The notes: generated by a model from the sequence alone, not told the origin. Shown: positions 46,371-55,574, counted from the first letter of the stretch. The stretch is 64,000 bases of DNA from Vulcaniibacterium gelatinicum (GCF_008033445.1 NZ_VNKO01000002.1:1-64000); one strand, 5' to 3'. Made by a program: numbers and translations.

Positions 46371-47723
46371 ATGATCGTCACCCGCGCGCTGCCGCCGGAC
46401 ACCGACCTGCTGGCCCTGCACCGGCTGGTGCCGACGCGCTATCCGGTGCTGTTCGAATCCAGCGCGCACGGCACCGCGCAGGGGCGCTGGGACCTGCTGC
46501 TGGCCGGCGACGGCGAGTCGCTGCGGCTCGGGACCGACGGCCGCACCCGCGACACCCGCGGCGCGGTGCAGCCGGGCGGGTTCCTCGATGCGCTCGATGC
46601 CTGCTGGGCCGCGCTGCGGCTGCCGCGCGAGGAGCCGCGTTGGCCGTTCCGCGGCGGCTGGGCGCTGCTGCTCGGCTACGAGCTGGCGGCGCAGGTCGAG
46701 CCGGTGCTGCGCCTGCCGCCCGCGCCGGGCGCGCTGCCGGTCGCGGTCGCGCTGCGCTGCCCGGCGGCACTGCTCCGCGACCACGCCACCGGCGAGTGCG
46801 TGGCATTGGCGGAAGCGGGGGAAGCGTCGTGGCTGGAGCGCATCGCCGCCGACCTGGCCGCGGCGGCGCGGCTGCCCGCGCTGCCGCCGTGGCAGGGGCC
46901 GTCGCGGCTCGAGGAGGACGACCCGGCGCGGTTCACCGACGGGGTGGCGCGGATCCTCGATTACCTCGCTGCGGGCGACGTGTTCCAGGTGAATCTCTCG
47001 CGCGGCTGGCGCGCGCGTTTCGACGCGCCGCTCGACCCGGCCGCGCTGCACGCGCGCCTGCGTGGCGCCAATCCGGCGCCGTTCGCCGGCCTGTTCGCGG
47101 GCGAGGGCTGGGCGGTGGTGAGCGCCTCGCCGGAGCGGCTGGTGTCGGTGCGCGGCGAACTGGTCGAGACCCGCCCGATCGCCGGCACCCGCCCGCGGTT
47201 CCCCGGCGACGACGACCAGGCGCGGATCCGCGAGCTGGTGGGTCATCCCAAGGAGCGCGCCGAGCACGTGATGCTGATCGACCTCGAGCGCAACGACCTG
47301 GGCCGCGTGTGCGCGCCTGGCAGCGTCGAGGTGGACGAGCTGATGACGGTGGAGAGCTACGCCCACGTGCACCACATCGTCAGCAACGTGCGTGGCCGCC
47401 TGCGCGCCGGGGTCACGCCCGGGGCGGTGATCCGCGCGGTGTTCCCGGGCGGCACCATCACCGGCTGCCCGAAGGTGCGCTGCATGCAGATCATCGCGGA
47501 ACTCGAAGGTGTCGGCCGCGGCGCCTATACCGGCGCGATGGGCTGGCTCAACCGCGACGGCGACCTCGACCTCAACATCCTGATCCGCAGCGCCGAGGCC
47601 GAAGGCGACACGCTGCGTTTCCGCACCGGCGCCGGCATCGTCGCCGACTCCGACCCGCCGCGCGAGCTGGACGAAACCCGCGCCAAGGCGCGCGGCATGC
47701 TGCGCGCGCTGGGGGGCGAGTGA
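46371..47723 (+). CDS. pabB: aminodeoxychorismate synthase component I, PIAGT type
   Basis: With a glutamine amidotransferase converts chorismate to 4-amino-4-deoxychorismate for folate. 450 residues; chorismate-utilising domain with GDVFQVNLSRGW, DLERNDLGRV, and GTITGCPKVRCMQIIAELE. The active-site motif is PIAGT (Ala271), not the PIKGT with covalent lysine of E. coli PabB. Anthranilate synthase also has PIAGT, but the pabC partner next door and a fab/pab/mltG/tmk/holB context indicate PabB; xanthomonad PabB enzymes of this subclass are known. Confidence 0.9.
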   Translation: MIVTRALPPDTDLLALHRLVPTRYPVLFESSAHGTAQGRWDLLLAGDGESLRLGTDGRTRDTRGAVQPGGFLDALDACWAALRLPREEPRWPFRGGWALLLGYELAAQVEPVLRLPPAPGALPVAVALRCPAALLRDHATGECVALAEAGEASWLERIAADLAAAARLPALPPWQGPSRLEEDDPARFTDGVARILDYLAAGDVFQVNLSRGWRARFDAPLDPAALHARLRGANPAPFAGLFAGEGWAVVSASPERLVSVRGELVETRPIAGTRPRFPGDDDQARIRELVGHPKERAEHVMLIDLERNDLGRVCAPGSVEVDELMTVESYAHVHHIVSNVRGRLRAGVTPGAVIRAVFPGGTITGCPKVRCMQIIAELEGVGRGAYTGAMGWLNRDGDLDLNILIRSAEAEGDTLRFRTGAGIVADSDPPRELDETRAKARGMLRALGGE

Positions 47724-47731
47724 GATGTTTG

Positions 47732-47847
47732 GCCACGAATTGACACGGATGGGCACGGATAGGGCAATCGGAAGAAAGACCGTGGCGGTTGGTGCGTTGG
47801 CCACTTTCTCACCGCTGTATCCGCGTGCATCCGTGTCAATCCGTGGC
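47732..47847. repeat. inverted-repeat element, copy 2 (between pabB and pabC)
   Basis: Arms (47732-47760 and 47819-47847) are made of the same ATTGACACGGATG units as copy 1 with a few mismatches; the centre differs. Its right arm contains a GTG that is a possible alternative pabC start. Confidence 0.8.
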
Positions 47848-47881
47848 TGAAGTGCCTTCTCCCGTCCCGACCGTCGTCTTC

Positions 47882-48679
47882 ATGGGCGATCGCCAGGTCG
47901 CGGCGGTGGCCGCGGACGACCGCGGGTTGGCGTATGGCGACGGATTGTTCGAGACCATGCGCGTGCATCGCGGGCAGGTGCCGTGGTGGGCCGCGCACTG
48001 GGCGCGGCTGCGCCACGGCGCCGGGCGCCTGTACCTGCCGCTGCCGGACGAAGGGCGCGTGCGCGAGGCGGCCGCACGGCTGCTCGACGACGCCGATGCG
48101 GTGCTCAAGCTGATCGTGACCCGCGGCGCGGGCGCGCGCGGCTATGCGCCGCCGGACGCGGCGGTGCCGACCTGGATCCTCGCCCGCCATCCGCTGCCGC
48201 CGCCGGCACCCGGCGCAGGATTGACGCTGCACTGGTGCGAGACCCGGCTCGCGCTGCAGCCGGCGCTGGCCGGGCTCAAGCACTGCAACCGCCTGGAGCA
48301 GGTGCTGGCGCGGGCCGAGGCGGGCATGGCCGCGGCCGACGAGGGCCTGATGCGCAGCACCGCGGGCGATGTGGTCTGCGCCACCGCCGCCAACCTGTTC
48401 GTGCTGCGCGAGGGGCGCTGGCGCACGCCGCCGGTGGACCACTGCGGCGTGGCCGGCGTGTGCCGCGCCTGGCTGTTGCAGGAGACGGATGCGGAACAGG
48501 CCCGGCTCGCGCCGGAGGAGGTCGAAGCCGCGGACGCCGTGATCCTGTGCAACGCGGTGCGCGGTATCCTCCCGGTGGCACGGCTCGGCGCGCGCGCATG
48601 GGCCCCGCATCCGGCGGTGCACGCATTGCGCCGGCGCCTGGCGGCCGTGCATCCCGCCTTCGCCGAGGAGTCCGCGTGA
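47882..48679 (+). CDS. pabC: 4-amino-4-deoxychorismate lyase
   Basis: PLP enzyme that releases p-aminobenzoate and pyruvate from aminodeoxychorismate. 265 residues from the ATG at 47882; GTGs at 47843 and 47852 are possible longer starts. Fold type IV signature DDRGLAYGDGLFETM, the catalytic Lys in LAGLKHCNRLEQVLA, and C-terminal ADAVILCNAVRGILPV. It abuts repeat copy 2. Its stop overlaps the GTG of mltG (GTGA). Confidence 0.92.
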   Translation: MGDRQVAAVAADDRGLAYGDGLFETMRVHRGQVPWWAAHWARLRHGAGRLYLPLPDEGRVREAAARLLDDADAVLKLIVTRGAGARGYAPPDAAVPTWILARHPLPPPAPGAGLTLHWCETRLALQPALAGLKHCNRLEQVLARAEAGMAAADEGLMRSTAGDVVCATAANLFVLREGRWRTPPVDHCGVAGVCRAWLLQETDAEQARLAPEEVEAADAVILCNAVRGILPVARLGARAWAPHPAVHALRRRLAAVHPAFAEESA

Positions 48680-49773
48680 GCCGACGTCGCCGCCAGTCCG
48701 GCGCCCTGTCCAAACTGGTGTTCGTGCTGCTGCTGGGGGCGCTCGCGCTCGGCGCGGCCTGGCTGTGGCAGCGCCACGCCGGTTTCGCCGATCGTCCGCT
48801 GACCGGGATCGAGCCGGGCGAGACGCTGCTGGTCGAGCGCGGTGATTCGCTGCCGGCGGTGCTGGCCAAGCTGCGCGCGCTCGGCGTGCACGAGGGCGAA
48901 CGGATCGAATGGCAACTGCTGGCGCGCCGGCTCGGCGCCGCCGGCCGGCTGCAGGTGGGCGAATACGCGCTCGAGCCCGGCCTCACCCCGCGCGAGCTGC
49001 TCGTGCGCATGCGCGACGGCAGGGTGATCCGGCACGCCTTCACCATCGTCGAGGGCTGGAACTTCCGCACCCTGCGCGCGGCGCTGGCCAGGGCCGAACC
49101 GCTCAAGCACGCAACCGCCGGCATGAGCGACGCCGAGGTGATGGCCGCGCTCGGCCATCCGGGACAGCATCCGGAAGGACGCTTCCTGCCCGAGACCTAC
49201 CACTACACCCGCGGCGACAGCGACCTCGACCTGCTGCGCCGCGCGCACCAGGCGATGCAACGGGCGCTGGCGCAGGCCTGGGAGAAGCGCAGCCCGGACA
49301 CGGTGCTGCGTTCGCCGGAGGAGCTGCTGACCCTGGCCTCGATCGTGGAGAAGGAGACCGGCGTGGCCGACGAGCGTCCGCAGATCGCCGGCGTGTTCGC
49401 GCGACGGCTCAAGCTCGGCATGCGCCTGGAAACCGACCCGACCGTGATCTACGGCCTGGGCGAGGCCTACGACGGCAACATCCGCAAGCGCGACCTGACC
49501 ACCGACACGCCGTACAACACCTACACCCGCGCCGGCCTGCCGCCGACGCCGATCGCGATGCCCGGGCGCGCCGCGCTCGAGGCCGCGGCCAACCCCGCGC
49601 CGGGCGAGGCGCTGTTCTTCGTGGCGGTGGGCGACGGCAGCGGGCGCCATCTGTTCGCGCGCACCTACGCCGAACACCAGGCGAACATCCGCACCTATCA
49701 CCGCAACTACCGCCAGGCGCTGCAGGCCGCACGCGAAGCGACGCCGGCGGACGGGGAGGCCGCGCGCCGATGA
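48676..49773 (+). CDS. mltG: endolytic murein transglycosylase MltG
   Basis: Inner-membrane lytic transglycosylase that cuts nascent peptidoglycan glycans. 365 residues, GTG start coupled to pabC. Basic start, one membrane helix (residues about 14-32), LysM-like region, and the YceG catalytic domain with the active Glu in ASIVEKETGVADERP and the conserved LGMRLETDPTVIYG and LPPTPIAMPG segments. Followed by tmk with an ATGA overlap. Confidence 0.95.
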   Translation: MSRRRRQSGALSKLVFVLLLGALALGAAWLWQRHAGFADRPLTGIEPGETLLVERGDSLPAVLAKLRALGVHEGERIEWQLLARRLGAAGRLQVGEYALEPGLTPRELLVRMRDGRVIRHAFTIVEGWNFRTLRAALARAEPLKHATAGMSDAEVMAALGHPGQHPEGRFLPETYHYTRGDSDLDLLRRAHQAMQRALAQAWEKRSPDTVLRSPEELLTLASIVEKETGVADERPQIAGVFARRLKLGMRLETDPTVIYGLGEAYDGNIRKRDLTTDTPYNTYTRAGLPPTPIAMPGRAALEAAANPAPGEALFFVAVGDGSGRHLFARTYAEHQANIRTYHRNYRQALQAAREATPADGEAARR

Positions 49774-50411
49774 GCCTGCGCCGTTGCGAGCGGCTGATCA
49801 CCATCGAGGGCGGCGAGGGCGCGGGCAAGACCACCGTGCTCGGCGCGCTGCGCGACGCGTTGCGCGCCGCGGGCGAGGAGGTGGTGTGCACGCGCGAACC
49901 CGGCGGCACGCCGCTGGCCGAGCAGATCCGCGGCCTGCTGCTGGCCGGCGACCACGAACCGCCCGCACCCGAGGCCGAACTGCTGCTGATGTTCGCCGCC
50001 CGCGCCCAGCACGTGCGCGAGACGATCCTGCCGGCGCTGGCGCGCGGCGCCTGGGTGCTCAGCGACCGCTTCACCGATTCCAGCTACGCCTACCAGGGCG
50101 GTGGCCGCGGCCTGGACCCAGGCTTCATCGCCGAACTGGAGCGGCGCGTGGTCGGCATCGAGCCCGGCCTGACCCTGCTGCTCGACATCGGCGTGGCCCA
50201 CGGCCGCGAGCGCACGCGTGGCCGCGACCTGTACCCGGACCGGATCGAACGCGAGCAGGATACGTTCTTCGAGCGCGTGCGCGCGGCCTTCCACGCCCGT
50301 GCCGCGGCCGCGCCGGACCGCATCCGCGTGCTCGACGCCGGCCAGCCCGCGGCGCAGGTCGCCACCGCTGCGCTGGCCGCCCTGCAGGCCTACCGGGAGG
50401 CGATGCGGTGA
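49770..50411 (+). CDS. tmk: thymidylate kinase
   Basis: Phosphorylates dTMP to dTDP. 213 residues. P-loop EGGEGAGKTT, the DRx motif LSDRFTDSSYAYQGGGR with substrate-binding Arg, and the LID region RERTRGRDLYPDRIE. Standard position between mltG and holB; overlaps both by four bases. Confidence 0.97.
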   Translation: MSLRRCERLITIEGGEGAGKTTVLGALRDALRAAGEEVVCTREPGGTPLAEQIRGLLLAGDHEPPAPEAELLLMFAARAQHVRETILPALARGAWVLSDRFTDSSYAYQGGGRGLDPGFIAELERRVVGIEPGLTLLLDIGVAHGRERTRGRDLYPDRIEREQDTFFERVRAAFHARAAAAPDRIRVLDAGQPAAQVATAALAALQAYREAMR

Positions 50412-51355
50412 GCGCGCTCGCGCCCTGGCAGCAGCGGGTGTACGAGCAGGCCGCGGCCGCGTTCGACGCCGGCCGCCTCGGGCATGCGCAGTTGTTCTGC
50501 GGCCCGGCCGGGATCGGCAAGCGGGCGGTGGCCGAGCGCCTGGCGCGGCGCCTGCTGTGCCGGCAGCCGGGCGCCGGCGGTGAGCCCTGCGGGGCCTGCC
50601 GTGGCTGCCAGTTGATGGATGCGGGCACGCATCCGGATTTCCATGCGGTGGGACTGGAGCCGAACCGCGAAGGCAAGCTGCGCACCGAGATCGTGATCGA
50701 ACAGATCCGTGCGCTCTCCGAACGGCTGGTGTTGATGCCGCAATACGGCACGATCCAGGTGGCGGTGGTGGACCCCGCCGACGCCATCAACCACGCCGCC
50801 AGCAACGCGCTGCTGAAGACGCTGGAGGAACCGGTGCCCGGCCGCTACCTGTGGCTGGTCAGCGCCGAACCGGCGCGGCTCTCGGCGACCATCCGCAGCC
50901 GCTGCCAGCGGCTCGAATTCCGTCTGCCGCCGCGCGCCGAGGCGCTGGCCTGGCTGCAGGCGCAGGGGCATGCGCCGGCCGCGGCGGAGGAGGCGCTGGA
51001 GGCCGCGCGCGGCCATCCGGGCCTGGCCGATGACTGGCTGCGCGGCGAGGGCATGGCCCTGCGTCGCCAGGTGGCGGCCGACCTGGAGCGGATCGAACGC
51101 GGCACCGCTGACGTGGTCGGGACCGCGCAGGCGTGGGTGGCCGACGAGCACGCCGGGCTGCGTCTGCGTCATGCGGCGGACATCGTCGCCGCGCGGGCGG
51201 CACGCGACTTGACCGCGCGCGGGCGAACCCGCAGGCTGGCCACATGGTTCGACGCGGCCAACCAGGCCCGCGAGCTGCTGCGCACCACGGTGCGCGCCGA
51301 CCTCGTGGTGGTGGAGCTGCTGCTCGCATGGCGCCAGGGCGCGCGCGGGCCGTGA
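50408..51355 (+). CDS. holB: DNA polymerase III delta-prime subunit
   Basis: Clamp-loader subunit. 315 residues, GTG start overlapping the tmk stop. AAA+ fold with GPAGIGKRAV (a P-loop ending in Lys-Arg, unlikely to hydrolyse ATP as usual for delta-prime), zinc cysteines in LLCRQPG...CGACRGC, and the sensor SRC in IRSRCQRLEF. Followed by pilZ after 13 bases. Confidence 0.95.
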   Translation: MSALAPWQQRVYEQAAAAFDAGRLGHAQLFCGPAGIGKRAVAERLARRLLCRQPGAGGEPCGACRGCQLMDAGTHPDFHAVGLEPNREGKLRTEIVIEQIRALSERLVLMPQYGTIQVAVVDPADAINHAASNALLKTLEEPVPGRYLWLVSAEPARLSATIRSRCQRLEFRLPPRAEALAWLQAQGHAPAAAEEALEAARGHPGLADDWLRGEGMALRRQVAADLERIERGTADVVGTAQAWVADEHAGLRLRHAADIVAARAARDLTARGRTRRLATWFDAANQARELLRTTVRADLVVVELLLAWRQGARGP

Positions 51356-51368
51356 GGAGGTGGAGAGA

Positions 51369-51737
51369 ATGACCACGGGAATCCCGGGAGCGGGCGGTGC
51401 ACGACAGGGCATCCTGTCGCTCAACATCAAGGACAAGGCCCAGCTGTACAGCGCCTACATGCCCTACCTGCGCAACGGCGGCATCTTCGTGCCCACGCCC
51501 AAGCGCTACTTCATCGGCGACGAGGTCTTCCTGCTGCTGACCCTGCCCGAGTCGAACGAACGCCTGCCGGTGGCCGGCAAGGTGGTGTGGGTCACGCCGC
51601 CGGGCGCGCAGGGCGCGCGCGTGGCCGGGATCGGCGTGCAGTTCAGCGACAGCGCCGAGGGCGAGGCGATCAAGGGCAAGATCGAGACCATCCTCGCCGG
51701 CACGCTCAACGCCGACAAGCCGACGCAGACGATGTGA
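51369..51737 (+). CDS. pilZ: type IV pilus assembly PilZ protein
   Basis: Needed for type IV pilus formation; in xanthomonads the orthologue bridges FimX and the PilB ATPase. 122 residues. The PilZ fold is recognisable (GGIFVPTPKRYFIGDEVFLLLTLPE ... VAGKVVWVTP) but the c-di-GMP-binding RxxxR and D/NxSxxG motifs are absent, as in this PilZ class. Double GGAG sites precede the ATG. Last gene of the yceD-to-pilZ run. Confidence 0.93.
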   Translation: MTTGIPGAGGARQGILSLNIKDKAQLYSAYMPYLRNGGIFVPTPKRYFIGDEVFLLLTLPESNERLPVAGKVVWVTPPGAQGARVAGIGVQFSDSAEGEAIKGKIETILAGTLNADKPTQTM

Positions 51738-51751
51738 CCGCGCCGCCGCGC

Positions 51752-51769
51752 CGGGCGCTGCGGCGCCCG
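51752..51769. terminator. hairpin between pilZ and the fadB-like gene
   Basis: 7-bp stem CGGGCGC/GCGCCCG around TGCG between convergent genes, no T run. Confidence 0.4.
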
Positions 51770-51777
51770 CCGCGGCC

Positions 51778-53835
51778 TCAGGCGCCGCGCAGCAGCGGCG
51801 AATCCCAGCCCGGGCGCGGCGCGAAGCGCGCGCCGTACTTCGCCTGCAGGCGTCGCAGCCGTTCCAGCAGCACATCCGCGCCGACCGCGCGGATGTGCGC
51901 GATCGGGCCGCCGCGGAACGGGGCGAAGCCGGTGCCGAAGATCACGCCGGCATCGAGCAGGTCGGCGTCGGCGACCACGCCCTCGTGCAGGCAGGCCACC
52001 GCCTCGTTGAGCAGCGGCAGGATCAGGCGGTCCTCGAGGTCGTCGGGCGCCTTGTAGTCCTTCGGCAGCGGCGGCTTGACCGCCTTGCCGTGCTCCCACT
52101 TGTAGAAGCCCTGGCCGTCCTTGCGTCCGCGCTTGCCGGCCTGCGGCGGCGCCGACAGCGCGGCCGGGATCGGCAGGCCGAGGAATGGCGCCAGTTCCGC
52201 GCCCACGCCCGCAGCCACGTCCAGGCCCACCGTGTCGAGCAGTTCGATCGGCCCCATCGGCATGCCGAACTTCACCGCGGCGCGGTCGATCGCCGGGCCG
52301 GGGATGCCTTCGGCATAGGCCGTGGCGGCCTCGAGCATGTACGGGAACAGCACCCGGTTGACCAGGAAGCCCGGCGTGCCCGCCACCGGCACCGGCAGCT
52401 TCTCGATCGCCTTGCAGAACGCGGCCAGGCGGCGCTCGGTCTCCGGCGCCATCGCGTCGTGCCGCACGATCTCCACCAGCGGCATCATCGCCACCGGATT
52501 GAAGTAGTGCAGGCCAGCGAACTGCGCCGGCCGCGCCAGCCCCGCGCGCAGTTCGGTGAGCGGGATCGAGGAGGTGTTGCTGGTCAGCAGCGCGTCGGGC
52601 TTCATCCGCGGCTCGAGCTGCGCGTACAGCGCGCGCTTGGCCTCGGCGTTCTCGACGATCGCCTCGATCACCAGGTCGGCCTCGGCGGCACCGTCGCCGA
52701 CCAGGTCGCCGCGCAGGCGGGCGGCGACCTCGGGGCGCCTGGCCTCGTCCTTCACCCGCTTGGCGAACAGCTCGCCGGCGCGCGCGAGCGCGGCGTCGAT
52801 GAAACGCTGCTCGCGGTCGTTGAGCGTGACCGTGAAGCCCTTGTAGGCCGCCCACGCGGCGATGTCGCCGCCCATCACTCCGGCGCCGACCACGTGCACG
52901 CGGGCGATGCCGTGCTCCCTGCCGCCCAGGTTCTTCAGCCGCTCCATCAGGAAGAACACACGGGTCAGGTTGCGCGCGGCGGAGGTGGCGGCGAGTTTCG
53001 CCACCGCGCGGCGCTCGGCTTCGAGCAGGGCAAGGACCGGGCCGCTGCTGCGGCGCCAGGTCTCGATCAGCGCATACGGCGCGGGATAGTGCTCGCGCCG
53101 CGCCTTGCGTCCGACCTGCTTGACCAGCATCGGCGCCAGCACCTGCCGCGCCGGCCAGGTGTTGGTGAGCCAGGCCAGGAAGCGTTGCTTGAACGGGCGC
53201 TGCGCGCCGCGCCTGGCCAGTTCGACCGCGGCGTCCACCAGCACCGCTGCTTCGGCCACCTTGTCCACCAGGCCGATCGCGTGCGCGGCCTGGGCCGAGA
53301 GCGTGCGGCCGGTCAGCATCAGGTCCATCGCCGCGGGCGCGCCCACCAGGCGCGGCAGACGCACGCTGCCGCCCCAGCCGGGATAGATGCCGAGCTTGAT
53401 CTCGGGCAGGCCGATGCGCGTGGAGGCGTCGCGCGAGGCCACGCGGTAGCGGCAGGCCAGCGCCAGCTCGGTGCCGCCGCCCATGCAGAAGCCGTGGATC
53501 GCCGCGACCGTGGGGCAGGGCAGCTCGGCCAGGCGCTGGAACACCAGCTGCCCGCGCCGCAGCGCGTCGTTCACCGTGCCCTTGGCGTCGAACTCCTGGA
53601 ACTCGCGGATGTCGGCGCCGGCGATGAACCCGGTGGGCTTGGCGGAACGGATCACCAGCCCCTTGGGCGGGTCCAGCGCCAGCCGCTCCAGCAGCGCGTC
53701 GAGTTCGAGCAGGACTTCCTGCGCCAGGGTGTTGACCGATTCGCCCTCGCGGTCGAAGGCGAGCACGACGATGCCGTCGTCGCGCAGTTCGGCCTGCCAG
53801 TGGCGGAAGCGCAGTCCGTCGAGGCCGGCGATCAT
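51778..53835 (-). CDS. fatty-acid oxidation multienzyme (enoyl-CoA hydratase / 3-hydroxyacyl-CoA dehydrogenase)
   Basis: 685-residue FadB/FadJ-like protein. The crotonase half has IAGADIREF (oxyanion-hole region) and the glutamate region IHGFCMGGGTELALAC / GLPEIKLGIYPGWGG with both catalytic Glu; the dehydrogenase half begins VHVVGAGVMGGDIA and has SNTSSIPLTEL and HYFNPVAMMPLVEI with the catalytic His. No fadA thiolase is beside it, so the partner is elsewhere or this is a FadJ-type variant. Divergent from rpoE. Confidence 0.9.
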   Translation of the reverse strand: MIAGLDGLRFRHWQAELRDDGIVVLAFDREGESVNTLAQEVLLELDALLERLALDPPKGLVIRSAKPTGFIAGADIREFQEFDAKGTVNDALRRGQLVFQRLAELPCPTVAAIHGFCMGGGTELALACRYRVASRDASTRIGLPEIKLGIYPGWGGSVRLPRLVGAPAAMDLMLTGRTLSAQAAHAIGLVDKVAEAAVLVDAAVELARRGAQRPFKQRFLAWLTNTWPARQVLAPMLVKQVGRKARREHYPAPYALIETWRRSSGPVLALLEAERRAVAKLAATSAARNLTRVFFLMERLKNLGGREHGIARVHVVGAGVMGGDIAAWAAYKGFTVTLNDREQRFIDAALARAGELFAKRVKDEARRPEVAARLRGDLVGDGAAEADLVIEAIVENAEAKRALYAQLEPRMKPDALLTSNTSSIPLTELRAGLARPAQFAGLHYFNPVAMMPLVEIVRHDAMAPETERRLAAFCKAIEKLPVPVAGTPGFLVNRVLFPYMLEAATAYAEGIPGPAIDRAAVKFGMPMGPIELLDTVGLDVAAGVGAELAPFLGLPIPAALSAPPQAGKRGRKDGQGFYKWEHGKAVKPPLPKDYKAPDDLEDRLILPLLNEAVACLHEGVVADADLLDAGVIFGTGFAPFRGGPIAHIRAVGADVLLERLRRLQAKYGARFAPRPGWDSPLLRGA

Positions 53836-54021
53836 GCGTCACCATCCGTTGCCGTACGGGAAGGCGGCTATGATCCCGGCGCGGTTCCCGCGGCGTCAAT
53901 GCCGCATCGCCGCGGCGCGAGGGCGCCCGGCCGCTGCCTGTAAGCTGTGCACGCACGCCGCGGCACCCGCTGGCGCATGCCCCGGCGGGGCCGGGGCGCG
54001 GGCCCGGCCCGCCCATCCGCG

Positions 54022-54050
54022 GTGAACTTTTCCGCCGCGCCGTTGTCCCA
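54022..54050 (+). promoter_or_regulatory. candidate RpoE-dependent promoter of rpoE
   Basis: GTGAACTT (54022-54029), 15-base spacer, GTCCCA (54045-54050), about 40 bases before the rpoE start. Same layout as the motif before bepA. Autoregulation is usual for rpoE. Confidence 0.6.
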
Positions 54051-54096
54051 TTGCCCGGCCTTGGCCGAGCTGACATCCGAGGAGAGCCGGCCCGGC

Positions 54097-54714
54097 ATGG
54101 CCGAGGAACATGCGTTCAAGGACGCGGACCAGGCCCTGGTCGCGCGGGTGCAACGCGGCGACAGCGCCGCCTTCGACCTGCTGGTACGCAAGTACCAGCA
54201 CCGGACGGCGGCGCTGGTCGGGCGCTACATCCACGACTGGGGCGAGGTCCAGGACGTCGTCCAGGAAACCTTCCTGCGCGCCTGGCGCGCGATCGGGAGC
54301 TTCCGCGGCGACGCCCAGTTCTCCACCTGGCTGCACCGGATCGCCGTGAACACAGCGAAGAACCACCTGGTCGCGCACAACCGCCGCCCGCCCACCGAGG
54401 ACGTGGAAGCGGGCGAAGCCGAGCTGTTCGACGCCGGCGCGCGCCTGCGCGACACCGACACGCCCGAGCGCGAGCTGATGCGGCAGGAGATCGAGCGCAC
54501 GGTGATGCGCGCGGTCGAGCGCCTGCCGCAGGAACTGCGCGAGGCGATCACCCTGCGCGAGGTGGAGGGCCTGAGCTACGAGGAGATCGCCGCGCGCATG
54601 GGCTGCCCGATCGGCACGGTGCGCTCGCGCATCTTCCGTGCGCGCGAGGCGATCGACGCCGAATTGCGGCCGGTGCTCGAAGCCGGCCCGGTACGTGAGC
54701 GGGTGACGCGATGA
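54097..54714 (+). CDS. rpoE: RNA polymerase sigma factor RpoE (ECF)
   Basis: Extracytoplasmic stress sigma factor. 205 residues from the ATG at 54097; an earlier start at 53947 would run through the promoter. Sigma-70 region 2 spans DQALVARVQRGD to WLHRIAVNTAKN, and region 4 includes ELREAITLREVEGLSYEEIAARMGCPIGTVRSR-type helix-turn-helix. Its stop overlaps the rseA ATG (ATGA); rpoE-rseA-mucD is the conserved stress module. Confidence 0.96.
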   Translation: MAEEHAFKDADQALVARVQRGDSAAFDLLVRKYQHRTAALVGRYIHDWGEVQDVVQETFLRAWRAIGSFRGDAQFSTWLHRIAVNTAKNHLVAHNRRPPTEDVEAGEAELFDAGARLRDTDTPERELMRQEIERTVMRAVERLPQELREAITLREVEGLSYEEIAARMGCPIGTVRSRIFRAREAIDAELRPVLEAGPVRERVTR

Positions 54715-55520
54715 GCGACCGGATCCTGGACCACCATCTGCAGCAGCTGTCGGCGCTGATGGACGGCGCGCTGGCGCCGGACCAGGCGCGGTTCCTGCTG
54801 CGCCGGCTGCGCCACGACCGCGAACTGGCGGAGACCTGGGAGCGCTGGCAGATCGCCGGGCAGACCCTGCGCGGCAGCCAGGAGCGGCTGCTGCCGCCGG
54901 ATTTCGCCGCGCGCGTGCAGGCGCGGATCGCCGCGGAACCGCCCGTCGCGGCCGCGTCCGGGCACGGCCGCCGTTGGCGCGCGGTGGCCGGCTTCGCCGC
55001 GGCCGCCTCGCTGGCCGCGGTGGCGTTGTGGCTGGTGCGGCCGGCCGGCGGGTCCGGCGGCGATGACGCGACGCCGGCGGTGGCGGTGCAGGCACCGTCG
55101 GCCGCAGCCCCCGCATCCGCATCGTCCCCGGCAGCACCCGCGCCGGCCAGGCCTGCCCCGGCCGAGGCGCGCCGTACCGAGGCCGTGGCCGCGCTCGCGC
55201 CGGCGAGGGAGCCTGCCCGTCGGCCGCACACCGCACGCGCGCCGCGCACCGAGGCCGCCCCGGCGGCCGTGGCCGCCTTGCAGACGCCGTCGCTTCCCGA
55301 GGCGCCGATCGCGCCACAGCCCCACGACCCGTTCGCGCTCGGCGCGCAGCCGATCACGCCGCGGCCGTGGCCGCGCGCCACGCTGCCGCAGTACGGCAAT
55401 GGCAATGGCGCTTATGCCGCCGGCTTCGGTGCCCAGGATGCGCCGCGGTTCGACCCGTTCGCACCGCGGCTTCCGGCACGGCCGGCCGAGGACGACGTGG
55501 ACTCCGGCACGCCGCGCTGA
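54711..55520 (+). CDS. rseA: anti-sigma factor RseA-like
   Basis: Single-pass membrane anti-sigma factor holding RpoE until cleaved on envelope stress. 269 residues. The cytoplasmic RseA_N domain has QLSALMDGALAPDQARFLLRRL and TWERWQIAGQTLRG; one membrane helix near residues 85-105 (GFAAAASLAAVALWLV); and a long Ala/Pro-rich periplasmic tail with little conserved sequence. Identity rests on domain plus position. Confidence 0.9.
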   Translation: MSDRILDHHLQQLSALMDGALAPDQARFLLRRLRHDRELAETWERWQIAGQTLRGSQERLLPPDFAARVQARIAAEPPVAAASGHGRRWRAVAGFAAAASLAAVALWLVRPAGGSGGDDATPAVAVQAPSAAAPASASSPAAPAPARPAPAEARRTEAVAALAPAREPARRPHTARAPRTEAAPAAVAALQTPSLPEAPIAPQPHDPFALGAQPITPRPWPRATLPQYGNGNGAYAAGFGAQDAPRFDPFAPRLPARPAEDDVDSGTPR

Positions 55521-55574
55521 AGGTTTCTGCCAGTTCTTCCCCAATTCCATCCAGATCGAGAGGATCCATCGCCG

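Noticed and set aside
46371-47723. Anthranilate synthase TrpE
   Set aside because: PIAGT fits TrpE, but there is no trpG/trpD context, and pabC plus the folate/replication operon order point to PabB.
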